DNA of 64,000 nucleotides from Bacillus cereus group sp. RP43 (GCF_040459645.1 NZ_JARVHQ010000001.1:2790001-2854000), one strand, 5' to 3'; shown: positions 16,988-26,218, counted from the stretch's first letter. The notes: generated from the letters alone by a model not told the origin. A program made the numbers and translations.

Positions 16988-17228
16988 TTCTGTTACCTCC
17001 AATATCTTTGTATTCAAAAAAGCGTTATTCTAACATAATCCCCAAAAAAATAGACAGTGTTATCAAATTCTATATACATATAAGACATTAGGATCGCTTT
17101 CATATAGACCATCTCATCACACCCTTTAGGCGCACTGATACTTCGTATTTCCACACACATCCCTCTTTTTAATACCCTTGTATTTTTCAAAATGATCCGT
17201 ACTTTCATATTTTTTAGGATTACACTTA

Positions 17229-17257
17229 ATAGACAATCTAAGTAATACATTTGTTCC
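17229..17257 (-). promoter_or_regulatory. Predicted ECF promoter P3 of the carboxypeptidase gene
   Basis: GGAAC (17253-17257), 17-nt spacer and TGTCTA (17230-17235) on the minus strand. The 24 bp covering TATTACTTAGATTGTCTATTA is almost identical to the copy at 24518-24546. The leader to the GTG start is about 240 nt. Confidence 0.7.
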
Positions 17258-17279
17258 ATGTTTACAAAAAATAAAACCG

Positions 17280-17308
17280 GTGTGTCCTGATTAAATATCG
17301 AGACACAC
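17280..17308. repeat. Inverted repeat
   Basis: GTGTGTC (17280-17286) and GACACAC (17302-17308). There is no long T-run. It may end transcripts from the micro-ORF at 17412. Confidence 0.35.
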
Positions 17309-17339
17309 TAGTAGATTAGTCCTTTTCTTATTGTCTACT

Positions 17340-17354
17340 TGACAGAGTCTGTCA
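17340..17354. promoter_or_regulatory. Perfect palindrome resembling a TetR-type operator
   Basis: TGACAGA (17340-17346), a central G, TCTGTCA (17348-17354). With the preceding T it also contains TTGACA, a -35-like hexamer. No regulator gene is next to it. Confidence 0.4.
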
Positions 17355-17411
17355 GTCTTTTTTCAAAAATTACTATATTTGCATAAAAACCATATATTTC
17401 TATTACTACTG

Positions 17412-17534
17412 CTATTCTTCTCTAATTACATCTATAACATTATTCTTTTGAATTTTCCGAAGCGGAATTAGTACTGATACATAACTAATCAACAGTGCAG
17501 TTATTAATGCAACTTTCCCCTGCAATTTATTCAT
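17412..17534 (-). pseudogene. Micro-ORF joining an SDR start to an FtsX-type permease end
   Basis: The 40-residue frame starts MNKLQGKVALIT, the usual opening of short-chain dehydrogenases just before their glycine motif. It then passes directly into VSVLIPLRKIQKNNVIDVIRE, which matches the C-terminus of MacB/FtsX-type ABC permeases. A GGGG-rich ribosome site precedes the ATG. I infer a deletion that fused the first codons of one gene to the last codons of another. It lies next to a two-component system that may once have controlled the lost permease. Confidence 0.55.
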
Positions 17535-17820
17535 CTCATCATCCCCTTGTTCAAAATTCTACTTAGTTATATCACAAGATGCCCTTTAAAATATTGCGCT
17601 CTTATTTTGCATCCTAAATGCCTCACTAACATAAAAGTTTGCCCTTTTAATTCACAATTTAAATTTACTATCGTCTCTTCCATTACTCATATCAATGAAC
17701 TTCCCCTTTATTCCAATACTTGCTTTATAGTAATAAATAAATTAATTTGTCAGTATCATTTCTACTATGAATGGCCTACTTGAATTATTAACTTAAGAAG
17801 TTTCTTAAGTTTTAAAAAAA

Positions 17821-17847
17821 GCTTATGGAACCTTTTATTCCATAAGC
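17821..17847 (-). terminator. Terminator of the VanRS-like operon
   Basis: GCTTATGGAA (17821-17830) and TTCCATAAGC (17838-17847) form a 10-bp stem followed on the minus strand by seven T. It lies just beyond the kinase stop. Confidence 0.85.
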
Positions 17848-17851
17848 CATT

Positions 17852-18928
17852 CTATATGATTGGATGTTCAACAATAAAGGATATCCAACCTTCTTTATAT
17901 TCTACATGTATATTACCATTATGAAGTTCAACAATTCTTTTTGAGATAGCGAGTCCCAGTCCATTTCCTTGACCATCTTCTCTTGCCTTATCACCCCTGA
18001 AAAACCTTTCAAATAATTTATTAGGATTGCTAACAGGCGGCTTCTCGACTTTATTTGATACTTTCAAAATTGCTTTGTTCCCTATTAGTTCAAGACATAT
18101 TGATAATTCGGATGGTTTCATGCTGTACTTTATCGCATTCATAAACAGATTTTCATAAACACGTACCATTTTTTCTACATCCATGAAAATAGGTATTGTT
18201 TCTTCCGTTATTGATTTTTGAACACTTAAACCTTCCTTTTCAAATATAGGAATATATTCTCCAACTATTTGCTCCAACAAACCTGACAAATCAACTTCAT
18301 TAAGGTTTAACTTAGTATCGCTGCCTGATAAACGGGTATATTCAAACAGTTCATCAATTAGATATTTCAATCTCTGTGATTTTAAATAAGTGGTTTCTAG
18401 GTATTCCTGTAATTGTGTTTTACCGTCGTATTGCCCTCTTTTTAATAAATCTACATATCCGATAATAGATGTCAACGGTGTACGCAAGTCATGAGATACA
18501 TTAGTAATGAGTTCATTTTTTGTATGTTCTAATCTTCTTTCCTGTTCAAATGTATTCTCTAATTCCTTGGACATATAATTAATATTTTGAGCAAGTTGGG
18601 TTAATTCGTCCTTCCCGTTAATCCCAATAGTCAAACCCAGTTTTCCATTGGCAATATCATTCACATTATCAGAAATGAGCTTCAAATATACTATTTTTTT
18701 TCGAACCAATATCAAAAAAATCACTATAAAGTTGAAGATTGCGAACGTGAATAAGAACAACATTACGATTCTGAATTCAAACATGCCAAAATCTTCGTGT
18801 TTTATAAATAATGGATCTATGACGTATACCAAAATGAGGATTGTTAAACCAAATGAAATAAAAAAACTAACTGCAACAGCACCAAGAAGTTTTATAATGA
18901 TCTTATTTCTGAAACTAACATTCTTCAT
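17852..18928 (-). CDS. VanS-like sensor histidine kinase
   Basis: The protein has 358 residues. Two membrane helices (about 12-35 and 52-74) flank a very short loop. A HAMP-like linker, HisKA with His146 in NVSHDLRTPLTSIIGY, and HATPase_c with GNGLGLAISKRIVE near 323 follow. The small sensor loop suggests that it senses within the membrane or through a partner. Its ATG overlaps the regulator's TGA (ATGA), so the pair is coupled. The closest families are the VanSB/YcbM-like kinases. The signal is unknown; the neighbours point to wall damage or a peptide antibiotic. Confidence 0.9.
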   Translation of the reverse strand: MKNVSFRNKIIIKLLGAVAVSFFISFGLTILILVYVIDPLFIKHEDFGMFEFRIVMLFLFTFAIFNFIVIFLILVRKKIVYLKLISDNVNDIANGKLGLTIGINGKDELTQLAQNINYMSKELENTFEQERRLEHTKNELITNVSHDLRTPLTSIIGYVDLLKRGQYDGKTQLQEYLETTYLKSQRLKYLIDELFEYTRLSGSDTKLNLNEVDLSGLLEQIVGEYIPIFEKEGLSVQKSITEETIPIFMDVEKMVRVYENLFMNAIKYSMKPSELSICLELIGNKAILKVSNKVEKPPVSNPNKLFERFFRGDKAREDGQGNGLGLAISKRIVELHNGNIHVEYKEGWISFIVEHPII

Positions 18929-19611
18929 ATTTTATACCCAATTCCCCAAACAGTTTTAATATAAATGGGATGTTTAGAATCCTCTTCAATTTTGTCTCTT
19001 ATTTTTGTAATATGCACCATGACGGTATTATCTGATTTATAAAAAACCTCTTTCCAAACTGATTCATATATTTTTGCAACACTCAGGACAATCCCTTTGT
19101 TACGGACAAGTAGTTCGAGAATATCAAACTCTTTTGGAGTTAGCCTTGTTTCTTTTCCCCTTACCCATACTTGACGAGTATCTGTATTCACGGTTAAGTC
19201 ACCAATTTCTAGAATGCTTTTATTATGTTCTATTGACGTATTGTATTTTTTAAACCTTCTTAATTGGGATTTTACCCTAGCGATTAATTCCAATGGGTTA
19301 AACGGCTTTGATAAATAATCATCTGCACCAGAGGCCAGTCCCTGAATTTTGTCTATATCCTCAGATTTTGCAGATAGCATAATGATAGGCATATTGCGAT
19401 CTTCCCTAATCTTCATACACGCTTCAATACCATCCATATTCGGCATCATAATATCTAAAATAATCAGATCAAACTCCTTTTCTTCTAACAGTTGTAAAGC
19501 TTCCATAGCATCTTCAGCCTTTTGAGTTTTCAGACCTTCATTTTCCAAATAAACAGAGATAAGATTTCTAATCTCTTTATCATCATCAACAATAAGAATT
19601 TTTGAATCCAT
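18925..19611 (-). CDS. OmpR/PhoB-family response regulator (VanR-like)
   Basis: The protein has 228 residues from the chosen start. The receiver domain has the acidic pocket VDDD at 8-11, phospho-acceptor Asp53 in LIILDIMMPNMDG and Lys near 102 in SKPF. The winged-helix DNA-binding domain covers about 130-228 (RLTPKEFDILELL, GIGYKI). GGAGGAATAAT precedes the Met at 19611; a start 11 codons upstream has no ribosome site. It is co-transcribed with the kinase. The target genes are not obvious, but the fused permease relic at 17412 and the membrane HExxH gene upstream are candidates. Confidence 0.92.
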   Translation of the reverse strand: MDSKILIVDDDKEIRNLISVYLENEGLKTQKAEDAMEALQLLEEKEFDLIILDIMMPNMDGIEACMKIREDRNMPIIMLSAKSEDIDKIQGLASGADDYLSKPFNPLELIARVKSQLRRFKKYNTSIEHNKSILEIGDLTVNTDTRQVWVRGKETRLTPKEFDILELLVRNKGIVLSVAKIYESVWKEVFYKSDNTVMVHITKIRDKIEEDSKHPIYIKTVWGIGYKI

Positions 19612-19957
19612 ATTATTCCTCCACATTTTTCTCGTATTGAACAACTAAAGACATAAGCAGGTGGTACATTTCTATCCTCTCTTTTTGTAAACTTATAATT
19701 GAAAGACCAAAAATAACATAATCGGTATAAGAGATACCTTCTTAAATATTGTTCTAAATTTTCTTTAGATCCATTTACAATTAATAAGTTTTCTTCTTCA
19801 TTAAATTTAGCTTTTAATAAAAAATAATTGTTTTGATATTCCTTCTTTTAATTAAATTTTTTTGATTACACCGGTAGTGTATATAATTTATAAAATAAAA
19901 AAAGAATCCTCTTCAATACGTCCTTTAAAGGAAATTCTTTTTCAAATCTTATTTTCT
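19612..19957. other. Intergenic region
   Basis: It carries the promoter region of the VanRS-like pair and, at about 19900-19940, an imperfect hairpin (AAAGAATCC/GGAAATTCTTT) with a T-run on the minus strand that probably ends the HExxH gene. No gene seen. Confidence 0.45.
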
Positions 19958-21127
19958 TTACTCGTTACTTATTTTCACCAGTTTTTCTCCTTGTTCTAAA
20001 AGTGTTTCATAGTTATTGTTCTCTTTAATTTCTTCGATTTTATTTTCAATTGTGAGCGTATTATTTATATTAAAGTACGTATTTAATACTTCATATGGCG
20101 TCTTTCCTTGTTTGGTTGCACTATCTTCAATAGCTTCTTTCCATGGAATATTTGCTTTGTCCATGCTTAATTCAAGAGCTGAACCAGTCTCATATCTCAT
20201 ATTCCGCTCTAAAAACCTTGGAGATTCTGCCTGTCCATTAGCAATGAAGTTGAACGCCTCCATAAAAGTAACATGATATGGATTCTGTTTCTTTGCAAGT
20301 ACCATAAGATTTCCACCAGTTAACTTACTATAACGATACTCTAAGTATCGTGCTGAACCTTCTATTGCTTCAGTTTTTGTTTCTCCAATTAATTGAGGCC
20401 ATTTTTTATAGCGATAGTTACGTACAATTGTCCAATCATATAATGCCTGATTAATACTTTCTGAGTTCGTATCAATCATTGCTTTATCTAATAGCTTAAA
20501 TTCTAATCCCATTAGCGCGTAATTTTCTTTATTAATCGGATATTCGTGAATAGACTCTCCATCATTTGCATCATATGTCCAATCTTTTTGTTTATAAGCA
20601 TGAAAAGCTTCATGTAATAAGAAAGACGAAAAATCAAAATATAAATCTGGATTACTAAACATTTTAGAATAATATTTTAAATAAAACACATCCATATCGT
20701 TAATATTTATTATCCCAAAGTTCCAAGGAATCCAGGTAGAAATAGTTCTAAAATCAAAACGAGTTAAGCGATAGATTTTAGGTAGATGCAGAGAATTTGA
20801 GACTTTTATTTCCTTTGCAAAAATACTATTTTCTAATCCCGGTACATTAACTGCATAAGCTTCTTGTCTAAAGAATCCCCCGTCTTTATTACTACGTATC
20901 AGAACCAATGGCATTTTTTCGAAGCGATAATCTTCATTCCAAAGTTTATCACTCGATTCTTCGAAGCTCTTATAAATAGTAGATAATTCTTTTAACATGT
21001 TTTGATCCGTGTTATCTAAAGACTTAAACTCTGTATGATCTGTTTTATTTAAAATTATGCTTCCCAACATAATTCCTATAAATATTACTAATAAGATTAA
21101 AATTACCTTTAAAAATTTTTTCAACAT
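19958..21127 (-). CDS. Membrane-anchored putative zinc metallopeptidase (HExxH)
   Basis: The protein has 389 residues. One N-terminal helix (about 5-27) leaves the rest outside the cell. HEAFH at 172-176 is a zinc-peptidase HExxH motif, and Glu253 or Glu256 in KTEAIEGSARYLEYR could be the third ligand, as in gluzincins. I know no characterised homologue. GGAG lies 3 nt before the ATG and 6 nt before a second possible start (TTG at 21124). It is upstream of the VanRS-like pair on the same strand but separated by about 350 nt and a likely terminator. The zinc-site call is visible in the sequence; the substrate is unknown. Confidence 0.7.
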   Translation of the reverse strand: MLKKFLKVILILLVIFIGIMLGSIILNKTDHTEFKSLDNTDQNMLKELSTIYKSFEESSDKLWNEDYRFEKMPLVLIRSNKDGGFFRQEAYAVNVPGLENSIFAKEIKVSNSLHLPKIYRLTRFDFRTISTWIPWNFGIININDMDVFYLKYYSKMFSNPDLYFDFSSFLLHEAFHAYKQKDWTYDANDGESIHEYPINKENYALMGLEFKLLDKAMIDTNSESINQALYDWTIVRNYRYKKWPQLIGETKTEAIEGSARYLEYRYSKLTGGNLMVLAKKQNPYHVTFMEAFNFIANGQAESPRFLERNMRYETGSALELSMDKANIPWKEAIEDSATKQGKTPYEVLNTYFNINNTLTIENKIEEIKENNNYETLLEQGEKLVKISNE

Positions 21128-21350
21128 ACACTCCTTTTCTAAAACGATAATCCTTATGATGAATAAGGTTTACAAGTTTTATGTTTATTAACACTCTTTT
21201 GGTGCAGACCCAATTTTAAATAATAGCTAAAATAAATACAATGAATACAAGATATTATTTTGATAATTATTCCATCCTATCAAAATTTTGATTATAGTTA
21301 ACAATTAATATTGGATGATTATTCAATTTTATTGTAATGGGATAGTGCAA

Positions 21351-21395
21351 GCGTTCCTACAAATGAGGTTAAAGTAGTACTCAATGTAGGAACGC
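21351..21395. repeat. Long hairpin downstream of the BceAB-like operon
   Basis: GCGTTCCTACA (21351-21361) and TGTAGGAACGC (21385-21395) pair perfectly, with a further GATAG/CTATC pair outside. There is no T-run on either strand. Confidence 0.5.
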
Positions 21396-21517
21396 TGCTA
21401 TCTTGCCTCTTCATTTTCCTTCATTATTAAGATATAGAAAGAATAGTATTTTTCTCTTTTAATTGCTCATACATAACTTCTTGTAAGTTATACATGAAAT
21501 GCGACCCCTACTTGTAT

Positions 21518-21649
21518 TTACTTTTCTTCTAACACTTTCTGCCGCTCATTGCTGCATATTTGTATCTCAAATTCACTTTCTATTTTGCTTACATAGTATT
21601 TTTTCACTTCATCATACGGGGGCCAATTATGTTGATAGTTAGTATACAT
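21518..21649 (-). CDS. Possible 43-residue protein after the permease gene
   Basis: It starts 12 nt after the permease stop and encodes a charged, protein-like sequence (MYTNYQHNWPPYDEVKKYYV...). No ribosome site is visible, so it would depend on coupling to the permease. A second 22-codon frame follows at 21427-21495 with a GGGG site. Either could be a remnant. Confidence 0.3.
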   Translation of the reverse strand: MYTNYQHNWPPYDEVKKYYVSKIESEFEIQICSNERQKVLEEK

Positions 21650-21661
21650 AACATTATTACA

Positions 21662-23509
21662 TTAATTTTCTTTCGGAAGTACAATTCCTTTATACAATTG
21701 AACTGTAATCAAGTAGTAAATCGAGTAAATCACTACAAAAATAACAATTGGTAACCAAATACGAAAGTACGGATCAATTAAAAGAGGGCCAAACATGTTC
21801 ATACCAACTAATATGTGAGCGATACCCACAATTGCTGGGACTAAGAATACGAAGAATAACTCCTTATAAATCGATTGTATTAATAACTCCCGGCGAACAC
21901 CGATTTTACGAAGCATTTGATAACGTGTATTATCTTTGGATGCACCAGATAGAATTTTAAACATTAAGCAACTCGCCATCATTGCTAAGAACGCAATTCC
22001 AACGAAGAAACCCATAAACATTAGTCCGCTGGCAAAACCATGATTCATATTATATGTTTGATACTTACTATCCAGTTCTGCCGCTTTCACATTTTTATAT
22101 TTCGCTACCTGTAATTCATCAAGTTTTTTCCATTCTTTTATGTATGATCCAAAATCATCTGTCTTCCCAATAAACACCGTATTTTCTGTACCTTTCATAC
22201 TATCGTATATATTTTGATCGACAATTTTCACTTTATGATCAGGATACATATACATTGGCTGGATTGTTTGGAAAGCGTCGCTCCATTGTTTTGGTTTCCC
22301 ATCATCTTTACCCCATTGTCTTGACAATGCAAATGCATCCATGGGAATTTCCTCTGAAACTTTCAGCGTCTTCCCATTTTTTCTATCTTTTACTAAAGGA
22401 CGATTTTTCTCTAAATCTTCTTTTATATAATAAACATACTTATCATCTACTTTGTAGCGATATTCAAGATTCTCTTGGAATAAGATACCACTCAAAATGT
22501 CCTTTTCTTCCGCTGTTGGATTATGAACTACCGAATCGTAAATTGTTCCTTTATCAGTCTGCTTTAAAACGTCGTTTTTAAATGCCAGACCACACGCAAT
22601 TCCACCAGCGCCAAGAGCCACTAAGATTGCTACCGTTGCAAGCACATTTGTTAGGCCATTAATGCGGAAGTTTAATTGAGCAAAAGTAAAAGCATTAAGC
22701 CCTTTTTCACTACGCTTTTTATTACTCTTTAACTTTCTAATCATAACTGGGAGAAGTGATCCAAATAACATGTAAGTACTAACTGTTGCTGTGATTAATC
22801 CAAGAGCCATTAATTTAGGAACGATTCCTAGATCTTTTTCATGTGGTATATAGATCAGTGATGCATAACCAATACCTAGCAAAATCAGACCGAGGAATGC
22901 AACTACAGCTGCCATTTTTCCTTTTACCGCGACATGCTCTGTTTGTGCATCTGCATGTACAAGTTGTAATACAGAAATACGTGATAATTTAATACTATTC
23001 ATACTTGCTGATAGTACAAATAATGCAAAGAAGAAGATGCAAGTAACAACCATAGATGGAATGTACAAAGCTTTGTAACCTTCTCCAGTTAACTCCAATT
23101 GTTTCATTAATAACCGACCGATACCCTCTGCAAGTCCTACACCAACTGCAATTCCGATTACAAGAGATGCGGCACCTAATACGATTGTTTCGATAAACAT
23201 AAGTAAGGTAACTTTATGCTTTTTTGCTCCTAACATCATGTACATGCCAAACTCTTTTTGGCGAAGAGATAATAAGAAAGAGTTTGCATATAAAATATAA
23301 AAAAATGTTACAATTGCTAATAAAAAGGAACCAATGTGGAATATATATACAATAGGACCCACATGTGCATTAGATTCAAGGAACCCTTTATTTAGTGCTA
23401 GCGTTTGAAACATATAGAAAATTGAAATAGATACAATAAGACCAACCAGTAAGACAATATAATCTTGTAATTTACTTTTTAACCCTGACATGGAAAGTTT
23501 AAATAACAT
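21662..23509 (-). CDS. BceB-type ABC transporter permease
   Basis: The protein has 615 residues and ten predicted membrane helices in the BceB arrangement: four at the N-terminus, two pairs in the middle and at the C-terminus, and a large extracytoplasmic loop at about 310-490 between helices 7 and 8. FtsX-like domains lie at both ends. BceB-type permeases detect and remove cell-wall-active peptides such as bacitracin, and they signal to a partner kinase. AAGGGG lies 8 nt before the ATG at 23509. It follows its ATPase by 16 nt. The operon appears to start at ECF promoter P4 rather than at a two-component target site. Confidence 0.9.
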   Translation of the reverse strand: MLFKLSMSGLKSKLQDYIVLLVGLIVSISIFYMFQTLALNKGFLESNAHVGPIVYIFHIGSFLLAIVTFFYILYANSFLLSLRQKEFGMYMMLGAKKHKVTLLMFIETIVLGAASLVIGIAVGVGLAEGIGRLLMKQLELTGEGYKALYIPSMVVTCIFFFALFVLSASMNSIKLSRISVLQLVHADAQTEHVAVKGKMAAVVAFLGLILLGIGYASLIYIPHEKDLGIVPKLMALGLITATVSTYMLFGSLLPVMIRKLKSNKKRSEKGLNAFTFAQLNFRINGLTNVLATVAILVALGAGGIACGLAFKNDVLKQTDKGTIYDSVVHNPTAEEKDILSGILFQENLEYRYKVDDKYVYYIKEDLEKNRPLVKDRKNGKTLKVSEEIPMDAFALSRQWGKDDGKPKQWSDAFQTIQPMYMYPDHKVKIVDQNIYDSMKGTENTVFIGKTDDFGSYIKEWKKLDELQVAKYKNVKAAELDSKYQTYNMNHGFASGLMFMGFFVGIAFLAMMASCLMFKILSGASKDNTRYQMLRKIGVRRELLIQSIYKELFFVFLVPAIVGIAHILVGMNMFGPLLIDPYFRIWLPIVIFVVIYSIYYLITVQLYKGIVLPKEN

Positions 23510-23525
23510 GCCCAAACCCCTTTTC

Positions 23526-24287
23526 TTACGCTTTTTGTGTGCCTAAATCTGCAAGTACGTCTAAAATTTCTTTATAGAACTCTTCACGTATACCACCGCG
23601 ATGAATTTCTTTATATAGCTCACCATCTTGAATGAATAAAATACGCTGACAGTAACTTGCACTGTACGGATCATGTGTAACCATCATAATAGATACACCT
23701 TGCTCTTGATTTAAGTTTGTCATGGCATCAAGTAAACTGGTTGCATTTTTAGAATCAAGAGCTCCTGTTGGCTCGTCTCCTAATATAATTGCTGGTTCAT
23801 GAACTAACGCACGTGCCGCTGCTGAACGTTGCTTTTGTCCACCAGATACTTCAGATGGATACTTTTGAAGGATTGCTGAAATTCCTAACATATCAGCTAC
23901 CTTTTCTACTTTCGGCCCAATATTTCGTGATGGAACACCTTGAAGGGAAAGTGGAAGTGCAATGTTTTCATAAATAGATAAGTTCTCTAATAAGTTAAAA
24001 TCTTGGAAAATGAACCCTAATTTTTGTGAACGGAAATCTGAAAGCTCACCTTGTTTCATTTTCGTAATATCCGTTCCTGCAATTTCAATAACACCACCTG
24101 TCGCTTTATCAAGTGTCGAAATTACATTTAATAATGTTGTTTTGCCAGAACCAGATGGCCCCATAATACCGACAAACTCCCCCTCTTGAATCGAGAATGA
24201 AACACCTTTTAATGCGTGTGATTGATTCTCACCTTTTTTACCGTACACTTTTTGAACGTTTTTCACGTCTACAACTGGTTTCGTCAT
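23526..24287 (-). CDS. BceA-type ABC transporter ATP-binding protein
   Basis: The protein has 253 residues. Walker A is GPSGSGKTT at about 43-51, the Q-loop is FIFQDFNLL, the signature is VSGGQKQR near 145, Walker B is AIILGDEP near 165, and the switch His is in MMVTHDP. It powers the downstream permease (MacB/LolD/BceA family). AGGAGG lies 7 nt before the ATG. The leader back to P4 is about 230 nt and resembles the carboxypeptidase leader. Confidence 0.93.
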   Translation of the reverse strand: MTKPVVDVKNVQKVYGKKGENQSHALKGVSFSIQEGEFVGIMGPSGSGKTTLLNVISTLDKATGGVIEIAGTDITKMKQGELSDFRSQKLGFIFQDFNLLENLSIYENIALPLSLQGVPSRNIGPKVEKVADMLGISAILQKYPSEVSGGQKQRSAAARALVHEPAIILGDEPTGALDSKNATSLLDAMTNLNQEQGVSIMMVTHDPYSASYCQRILFIQDGELYKEIHRGGIREEFYKEILDVLADLGTQKA

Positions 24288-24517
24288 ATATATCCTCCTA
24301 CGTTTGTATGATTGATAAGCTACTGTTTGAGTTATGTCTTTTTCGTTTCCACTTGCAATGCTTCATCTGTAAAAGTATTAAACTTGTCCACCACCAATAC
24401 ACATCCTTTTATTTTTCAAAATAATAAGTCCTTTCATACTTTTGTAATACATAAAAATAGGTATCAAACGGGATTTATTGTATTTAATTTGAATATCCAT
24501 TTTTAGTAATACGTGTA

Positions 24518-24546
24518 ATAGACAATCTAAGTAATAAATATGTTCC
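24518..24546 (-). promoter_or_regulatory. Predicted ECF promoter P4 of the BceAB-like operon
   Basis: GGAAC (24542-24546), 17-nt spacer and TGTCTA (24519-24524) on the minus strand. The spacer is nearly the same as in P3. Confidence 0.7.
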
Positions 24547-25451
24547 CTTTTAAGATAAGAAAGCACTAGGTGTTTTGTTAAGAAACACAATTACGGTTTT
24601 AGAATGAAGAAACGATTTTGTGCAATCATTTGAATTATAAATAAAATATATTAAGAACTACTGATTATATTTCTTAATTTTTCTTAAGATAATCTATAAA
24701 AACCAAACCATAATGGGGAGATTATTTCATAATTGATTCTAGTACAAATAATAAAAAACAAAATTAGATATTGATTCCTATTGGAATCAACTCTAAAGCA
24801 GTTATTCCATGCCAATCACCTGATATGTAGATCGAGACATACATTCTGCTTTTTAAATTGCAATATAGAAGGTGTAATAAAAAAACATATTGCAGAAATA
24901 GAGGGAAATACGTAGTTTACAAAGGATATTTTCATTAAGTGAGCATATATAGCGCTCTCTAAAAGTATAAAATCTAATTCATAATAAAAGTAAGTCTATA
25001 ACATATTTTCACACGTATCTCGCTTGTCCCCCAATTAAATCCGTATCCATTGAGCGTTTCGAATATCGTGTATTATAAATTTTTTTGATTGAGTATAAAA
25101 TTTTGAATTTGTTCTATTTTGATATATTTAGATACTCTTTAAAATTTCGTTTTATATTCCGATGAACAATATTAAATAATATTATTTGTTATACCAACAG
25201 AAATATTAAACATCACATCCATGATCTGTTGGAAAAATTATTTGTGAGATACATCTTAACGATGTAATTCCGTATAAAGTAGTAAATCATAAAAAGTTAT
25301 TTGCTAGAATAATTCTATTGCAAAATTTCAAATTAAGTAAAACGAATTTCATTTCAGCTCCAAGGTAAATAAGCACCTTCTATATTTTTCAATATTACAA
25401 AATATCAATAAATATAGAAGGTGCTGGTTCTATCCATATAGACGTAATTTT
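24547..25451. other. Long intergenic region upstream of P4
   Basis: About 900 bp of AT-rich DNA without an intact gene. A short plus stretch at 24869-24922 (NIEGVIKKHIAEIEGNT then stop) looks like coding debris. The 3' part holds the terminator at 25372-25425. Confidence 0.4.
25372..25425. terminator. Terminator of the second Bce operon
   Basis: Perfect 16-bp arms AGCACCTTCTATATTT (25372-25387) and AAATATAGAAGGTGCT (25410-25425), just beyond the lipoprotein stop at 25452. Confidence 0.7.
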
Positions 25452-26186
25452 TTACTTTTCTGTAATATTTACAAAATTGACGGCTCTCTTGTCCTCAGTG
25501 CCTAAAGCCGTATTCACTTTATCTATTTCCTTTCTTAATTCGGGTGCTTTCCCTTGATTGACTAAATTAAGATTCCCAAAAGATTTATTAAAAGATAGAA
25601 ATTGTCTTGTTTTTTCTTTCCCATTTATTTCTTTAAATAATGTATCATCTACAATTAATAGGATCACGTTGGATCCACCACGATATGGAGATAGCCATAC
25701 ATCCCCTTTATATTGAACATTCATTTTTTTCTCATCAAATGTTAGTTCTTTCAAGTCTTTATATTCTTTATTTGCAAATAAAATAATTTCATCTTTTTTT
25801 ATTTTGTGTAAAGAATCCAGGGGAATTGAAGATGTGAGTCCACTATTATTATCTCTCTCACGTATAAGCCCTTTTTTATTCATTTTTTCAGCAGTTGTTT
25901 TACTTATAAATAGCACTTCACTATTATTAGAATCCCCAAAATCCGCTGGGAGCTTTATGTTGTGTTTTTTATTTTCTATGGTCCCTTTTTTTATTGCATA
26001 TAAGTCTTTTGATATAGTTATATCTTTGTATAAATCTATTATAGAATTTCTAGTTTGTTCGTCTATCTCGCCAACCTCTATTGCAAGTCCATTTGCTGGA
26101 GAATCTTTTGCACCAAATAATGAACATGCTCCTAACATGGTAATAAAAATACCTGCTACTATCAATAATCTTAGTCTTTTTTTCAA
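25452..26186 (-). CDS. Lipoprotein attached to the Bce-type transporter operon
   Basis: The protein has 244 residues. A lipoprotein signal peptide ends in LGAC with lipidated Cys21. The mature part is charged and has no family that I recognise. Parts such as VILLIVDDTLFKEI recall the extracytoplasmic loop of the neighbouring permease (IIIVPDAVYNQMI). The TTG start lies 8 nt after AGGAG, and the gene follows the permease by 32 nt. Classic BceAB modules lack a lipoprotein, so this one may capture the antibiotic or shield the permease loop. That role is inferred. Confidence 0.8.
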   Translation of the reverse strand: MKKRLRLLIVAGIFITMLGACSLFGAKDSPANGLAIEVGEIDEQTRNSIIDLYKDITISKDLYAIKKGTIENKKHNIKLPADFGDSNNSEVLFISKTTAEKMNKKGLIRERDNNSGLTSSIPLDSLHKIKKDEIILFANKEYKDLKELTFDEKKMNVQYKGDVWLSPYRGGSNVILLIVDDTLFKEINGKEKTRQFLSFNKSFGNLNLVNQGKAPELRKEIDKVNTALGTEDKRAVNFVNITEK

Positions 26187-26218
26187 CCTATATTCTCCTT
26201 CTTTTAATTATTTTTGAA

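Noticed and set aside
17049..17055. Another ATAGACA (TGTCTAT on minus) near the carboxypeptidase start
   Set aside because: No GGAAC at the 17-nt distance, so it does not fit the ECF promoter.
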